64,000 nucleotides of DNA from assembly GCF_000024025.1 (NCBI RefSeq), contig NC_013131.1, positions 8,288,229-8,352,228 of the forward strand, given 5' to 3'. The DNA comes from Catenulispora acidiphila DSM 44928 (lineage in GTDB: Bacteria > Actinomycetota > Actinomycetes > Streptomycetales > Catenulisporaceae). The translations under genes and the position numbers were made by a program. The notes beneath the pieces are model-generated. The model was not told the DNA's origin. It did no database searches and worked only from the letters and a program-made list of their open reading frames with translations. Of the stretch, positions 61,927 to 64,000 are shown in pieces. Within the stretch, counting starts at the first letter, position 1; the number at the start of each line of letters is the position of its first letter.

Positions 61927-62715
61927 GTGTCGACTTCGGAGCTGTCGCGAAGCGAGCTGGCGAAGATTCTGGACCTTGCGGTGTTCCTGGTGGAGACCGC
62001 CGACCAGGTCGAGCCGATGCAGTCGATGCGGTCGCATCTGGCGGAGCACTTCTCGGTGGAGCCCGGCGCGATCGTCTTGAGCCGGGACGACGTCTGGGCT
62101 CAGACGGGTTGCTCCGAAGCCGAGTGCCGGCATGACGGCGTCTGGCCGCTCCTGGACCGGCATCCGCTGGTGACGCACTACGCCAGGACGCGCGACGAGC
62201 GCATTCTGGCTCCGCGGCGCACCGTCCGGTCCGACGTCGCGTGGTCGCCGCGGTGGGACGACCTGGTGCGCGAGGCGATCGGTTGCGAGACGTACCTGTC
62301 GATGCCCGTTCCGGCGCCGGCCGGTACCTCGCAGTTGTACCTTCTCGGCACATCGCACCGAAACGCTTCGTGGCACCATTCGCTGCTGGCGACGCTGGCG
62401 CCGTTGGCGTCGGCGGCGGTGAAGAGGTCGATCAGCAGCTGTCTGGCTGCGGCGAGACAGGATTCTGGTTCGCCGATCTTGGAAGCCGACACCACTATCC
62501 TGACGCGGCGCGAACGGCATGTGCTCGAACTGCTCGCGCAGTCGCTGACCGCCGATGCGATCGCTCATCGTTTGAAGTGCTCCAAGCGCACGGTGCACAA
62601 GCATCTGCAGAACATCTACCGCAAGCTCGGGACGGCGGATCGGTTGCAGACCGTGCTGGCTGCGCAGAAATTGGGACTCGTTGGTGCTCCTGCTTCGCTG
62701 GTTGCGGAGCTGTAG
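61927..62715 (+). CDS. LuxR family transcriptional regulator
   Basis: 262 residues from GTG 61927 with GGGGGAGGAAG. The N-terminal part (about 1-185) is a GAF-like or unassigned sensor region (LAVFLVETADQVEPMQSMRS). The C-terminal HTH reads LTRRERHVLELLAQSLTADA, then LKCSKRTVHKHLQNIYRKLG. No receiver aspartate is present. It is the fifth gene of the lanthipeptide cluster and the likely regulator of it. Two cysteines (TGCSEAEC) near residue 65 could be a redox or metal switch. Confidence 0.9.
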   Translation: MSTSELSRSELAKILDLAVFLVETADQVEPMQSMRSHLAEHFSVEPGAIVLSRDDVWAQTGCSEAECRHDGVWPLLDRHPLVTHYARTRDERILAPRRTVRSDVAWSPRWDDLVREAIGCETYLSMPVPAPAGTSQLYLLGTSHRNASWHHSLLATLAPLASAAVKRSISSCLAAARQDSGSPILEADTTILTRRERHVLELLAQSLTADAIAHRLKCSKRTVHKHLQNIYRKLGTADRLQTVLAAQKLGLVGAPASLVAEL

Positions 62716-62738
62716 CGGGCTTTCTGTTCCGGGCGTCT

Positions 62739-63095
62739 CTAGTCGCTGCTTCGGCGGTGGCGCCGGCGGCGGCGGCCTCTGGTGGTGTCGGCGTGGCGGG
62801 TGAAGCCCAGGGCGCGGCGGGCGTCGTCCAGGCAAGTCCACTGGGGGTCGATGGGTTGGCTTTCGGCCATCGCGACCACGTGCTGGAGGGTTGTAGGGAT
62901 TTCCCATCGGTTTCCGCAGCGGCACGCTACGTCTACGCGCATTCCCATCGCGGCTATCAGCCAGTCGGTGACCCGATGGCAACTGGGACACTCGATGAGT
63001 CCCTGAGTCTCGCGGCCGTCGCCCGATGGCTCGGATCTGACGTGGGCCTGGTCTGCCACTCGCAACAGCGTCGTCGTTTCCCACCCGACGGACAC
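62739..63095 (-). CDS. small protein with possible zinc ribbon
   Basis: 118 residues from GTG 63095, with GAGGGAGG at a good distance. LIECPSCHRVTDWLI and VACRCGNRWEIP give two pairs of cysteines, CPSC and CRC, as in zinc ribbons. A Arg-rich C-terminus (TTRGRRRRRHRRSSD) could bind nucleic acid. No family was recognised. It is convergent with the LuxR gene. Confidence 0.65.
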   Translation of the reverse strand: MSVGWETTTLLRVADQAHVRSEPSGDGRETQGLIECPSCHRVTDWLIAAMGMRVDVACRCGNRWEIPTTLQHVVAMAESQPIDPQWTCLDDARRALGFTRHADTTRGRRRRRHRRSSD

Positions 63096-63193
63096 GATGC
63101 CTCCCTCGTCGGCCTCACCCGTGCGTGTCGAGAACGACTCGACGTTCGCACAGGAACGGGGGGCTGTCCACCGTACAGTCGTGGATCGTCGGC

Positions 63194-63763
63194 TCAGTGC
63201 CGCAGCGCGATGCTCACCTCGGCGGTGACGCCGGACAGGGAGCGGTTGCTGCGCGCGGTCGCGGTCTTGGTGCCGCCGGCGGGGACGGCGTCCACCGACA
63301 CCGCCGCGATGTCCTGGAGCGTGCCGCCACTGTTCTTGAACGAGACCGAGATGGTGTAGTCGTGCTGGTCAGAGGTCGGGTTCTTCACGGTGAGCTGGGC
63401 GGTGGCGCGGCCGTCGGAATCAGTGGTGACGGCTCCCACCTGGACGTCGGCGGTGGCGTCGATACCGTCCTTGACCTGGGCCAGCGCCGAGGAGGCGGAG
63501 GCCGACGCCTGCGAGACCGCCGAGGACACGGCTCCGCCGGCCTGCGAGCCGAGCGAGGACAGTGCGGAGGACGCGGACTGCCCGGCCTGGGACAGCGCCG
63601 ACGAGACCTGGCCCTGGGCATCGGTCGGGGACGGCGACCCCGAGGCGCCTGAAGACCCCGACGATCCCGAACCGCAGCCGGCGGCCAGGGCGGCGGCGCC
63701 GAGGATCGCGGCGACGGCGGTCAGGCGGCGGGTGGCGGGACGGGTACGCGGCGGGTGGTCCAT
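63194..63763 (-). CDS. lipoprotein with FxLYD-like domain
   Basis: The start is ATG 63763 (MDHPPRTRPATRRLTAVAAI), 189 residues; the longer reading lacks support. A lipobox LAAGC gives Cys30 as the lipid anchor. A Ser/Gly/Ala-rich helical spacer (QVSSALSQAGQSASSALSSL) is followed by a C-terminal beta domain (ATAQLTVKNPTSDQHDYTIS, GGTKTATARS) typical of FxLYD-like surface domains. It should sit on the outer face of the membrane. Role unknown. Confidence 0.82.
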   Translation of the reverse strand: MDHPPRTRPATRRLTAVAAILGAAALAAGCGSGSSGSSGASGSPSPTDAQGQVSSALSQAGQSASSALSSLGSQAGGAVSSAVSQASASASSALAQVKDGIDATADVQVGAVTTDSDGRATAQLTVKNPTSDQHDYTISVSFKNSGGTLQDIAAVSVDAVPAGGTKTATARSNRSLSGVTAEVSIALRH

Positions 63764-63866
63764 GCGAGCAACGCTAGGCAGCGCACGGATATCACGGGCT
63801 GCTCGGCTAGGCCGCGCGGTTGATCCGACATCTCGGGAAGCCCGCCGGCTGAGCAGGCGGCTCGGG

Positions 63867-64000
63867 CTAGACACCGTCGACCGCGATCCGGTCGATGGCG
63901 GCGGCCAGCGAGGTCAGTGCTTGCAGGATCTCCCCGGGGTCGGACGCCGGGGAGGCGCGGTAGGGGCGCAGGACCTCGTCGGCGTCGAAGCCGCGCCGGG
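63867..64000 (-). CDS. partial CDS, C-terminal 44 residues
   Basis: The frame is open from the window edge to the TAG at 63867-63869. It ends with GFDADEVLRPYRASPASDPG, then EILQALTSLAAAIDRIAVDG and a final Val. Codon use fits the genome. It is too short to name; it ends about 100 bp before the lipoprotein start on the same strand. Confidence 0.6.
   Translation of the reverse strand, partial: RRGFDADEVLRPYRASPASDPGEILQALTSLAAAIDRIAVDGV

Noticed and set aside
57250..62715. Lipolanthine cluster with polyketide lipid tail
   Set aside because: LanKC and LanD fit, but no polyketide synthase, acyltransferase or N-acyl coupling gene is present in the window, so an acyl group is not claimed.

Overview
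This window comes from a high-GC actinomycete (Streptomyces/Catenulispora-like). GC is around 70%, starts are ATG, GTG or TTG with GGAGG-type ribosome binding sites, and there are many TetR, LysR and LuxR regulators, secreted hydrolases, a Ser/Thr kinase, an FHA-ABC transporter and a lanthipeptide cluster. Only general sequence recognition was used, so family names are more secure than substrates.

Region 1 (1-12.5 kb) holds small accessory modules. They are a TetR gene cut by the window edge; an ABC-F ribosome-protection ATPase behind a leader carrying a nine-codon ORF and nested hairpins; an alpha/beta hydrolase whose nucleophile serine is alanine; a small membrane protein; a secreted tannase-type esterase; a divergent secreted esterase with a VOC protein; a flavin disulfide oxidoreductase with a TetR gene; an SDR; a further TetR gene; an amidohydrolase; and a YidB-like protein.

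Region 2 (12.6-16 kb) is a decayed integration site with lower local GC. It has tRNA-Ala(GGC), a frameshifted serine-recombinase remnant running into that tRNA, a 347-bp cassette with 31-bp inverted repeats, an orphan gene, an IS1380-type transposase fragment, and the end of a polymorphic-toxin HINT domain.

Region 3 (16-24 kb) has a discoidin plus beta-helix secreted protein, a Tat-exported flavin amine oxidase, a DHA2 exporter with divergent TetR and a perfect operator, and a proline-iminopeptidase-like hydrolase.

Region 4 (23.8-33.6 kb) looks like one peptide-utilisation regulon: a LysR regulator, a five-gene oligopeptide ABC transporter and a secreted M9-type collagenase. A direct-repeat element (GTTATCGC-N15-CTATCGC) with identical spacing lies before the transporter operon and before the collagenase. 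A weaker inverted copy precedes the LysR gene.

Region 5 (34-42 kb) has a small MT0933-type antitoxin-like protein, then two large secreted GH15 enzymes. The first is a glucoamylase with FN3 and starch-binding-like modules, and the second is glucodextranase-like. The first is preceded by CTTGCAG repeats like the MalR/Reg1 sites of streptomycete amylase genes.

Region 6 (42-50.7 kb) has an ABC-2 exporter with a divergent two-component system, membrane proteins, a secreted SGNH hydrolase and hypotheticals. Region 7 (50.7-57 kb, minus strand) is a signalling operon: FHA-FHA-ABCG transporter, SH3-like protein, Ser/Thr kinase, repeat-rich membrane-anchored protein, and a monooxygenase-like protein.

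Region 8 (57.1-62.7 kb) is the most interesting part: a compact class III lanthipeptide cluster. It has a 38-residue precursor ending in Ser-x-x-Ser-x-x-Cys, an attenuator-like hairpin, a LanKC synthetase, a LanD-type flavoprotein decarboxylase, an MFS exporter and a LuxR regulator. Together these predict an avionin-type (aminovinyl-labionin) peptide as in lipolanthines, but no polyketide or fatty-acid genes are visible here. The window ends with a small zinc-binding protein, a lipoprotein and a truncated CDS.
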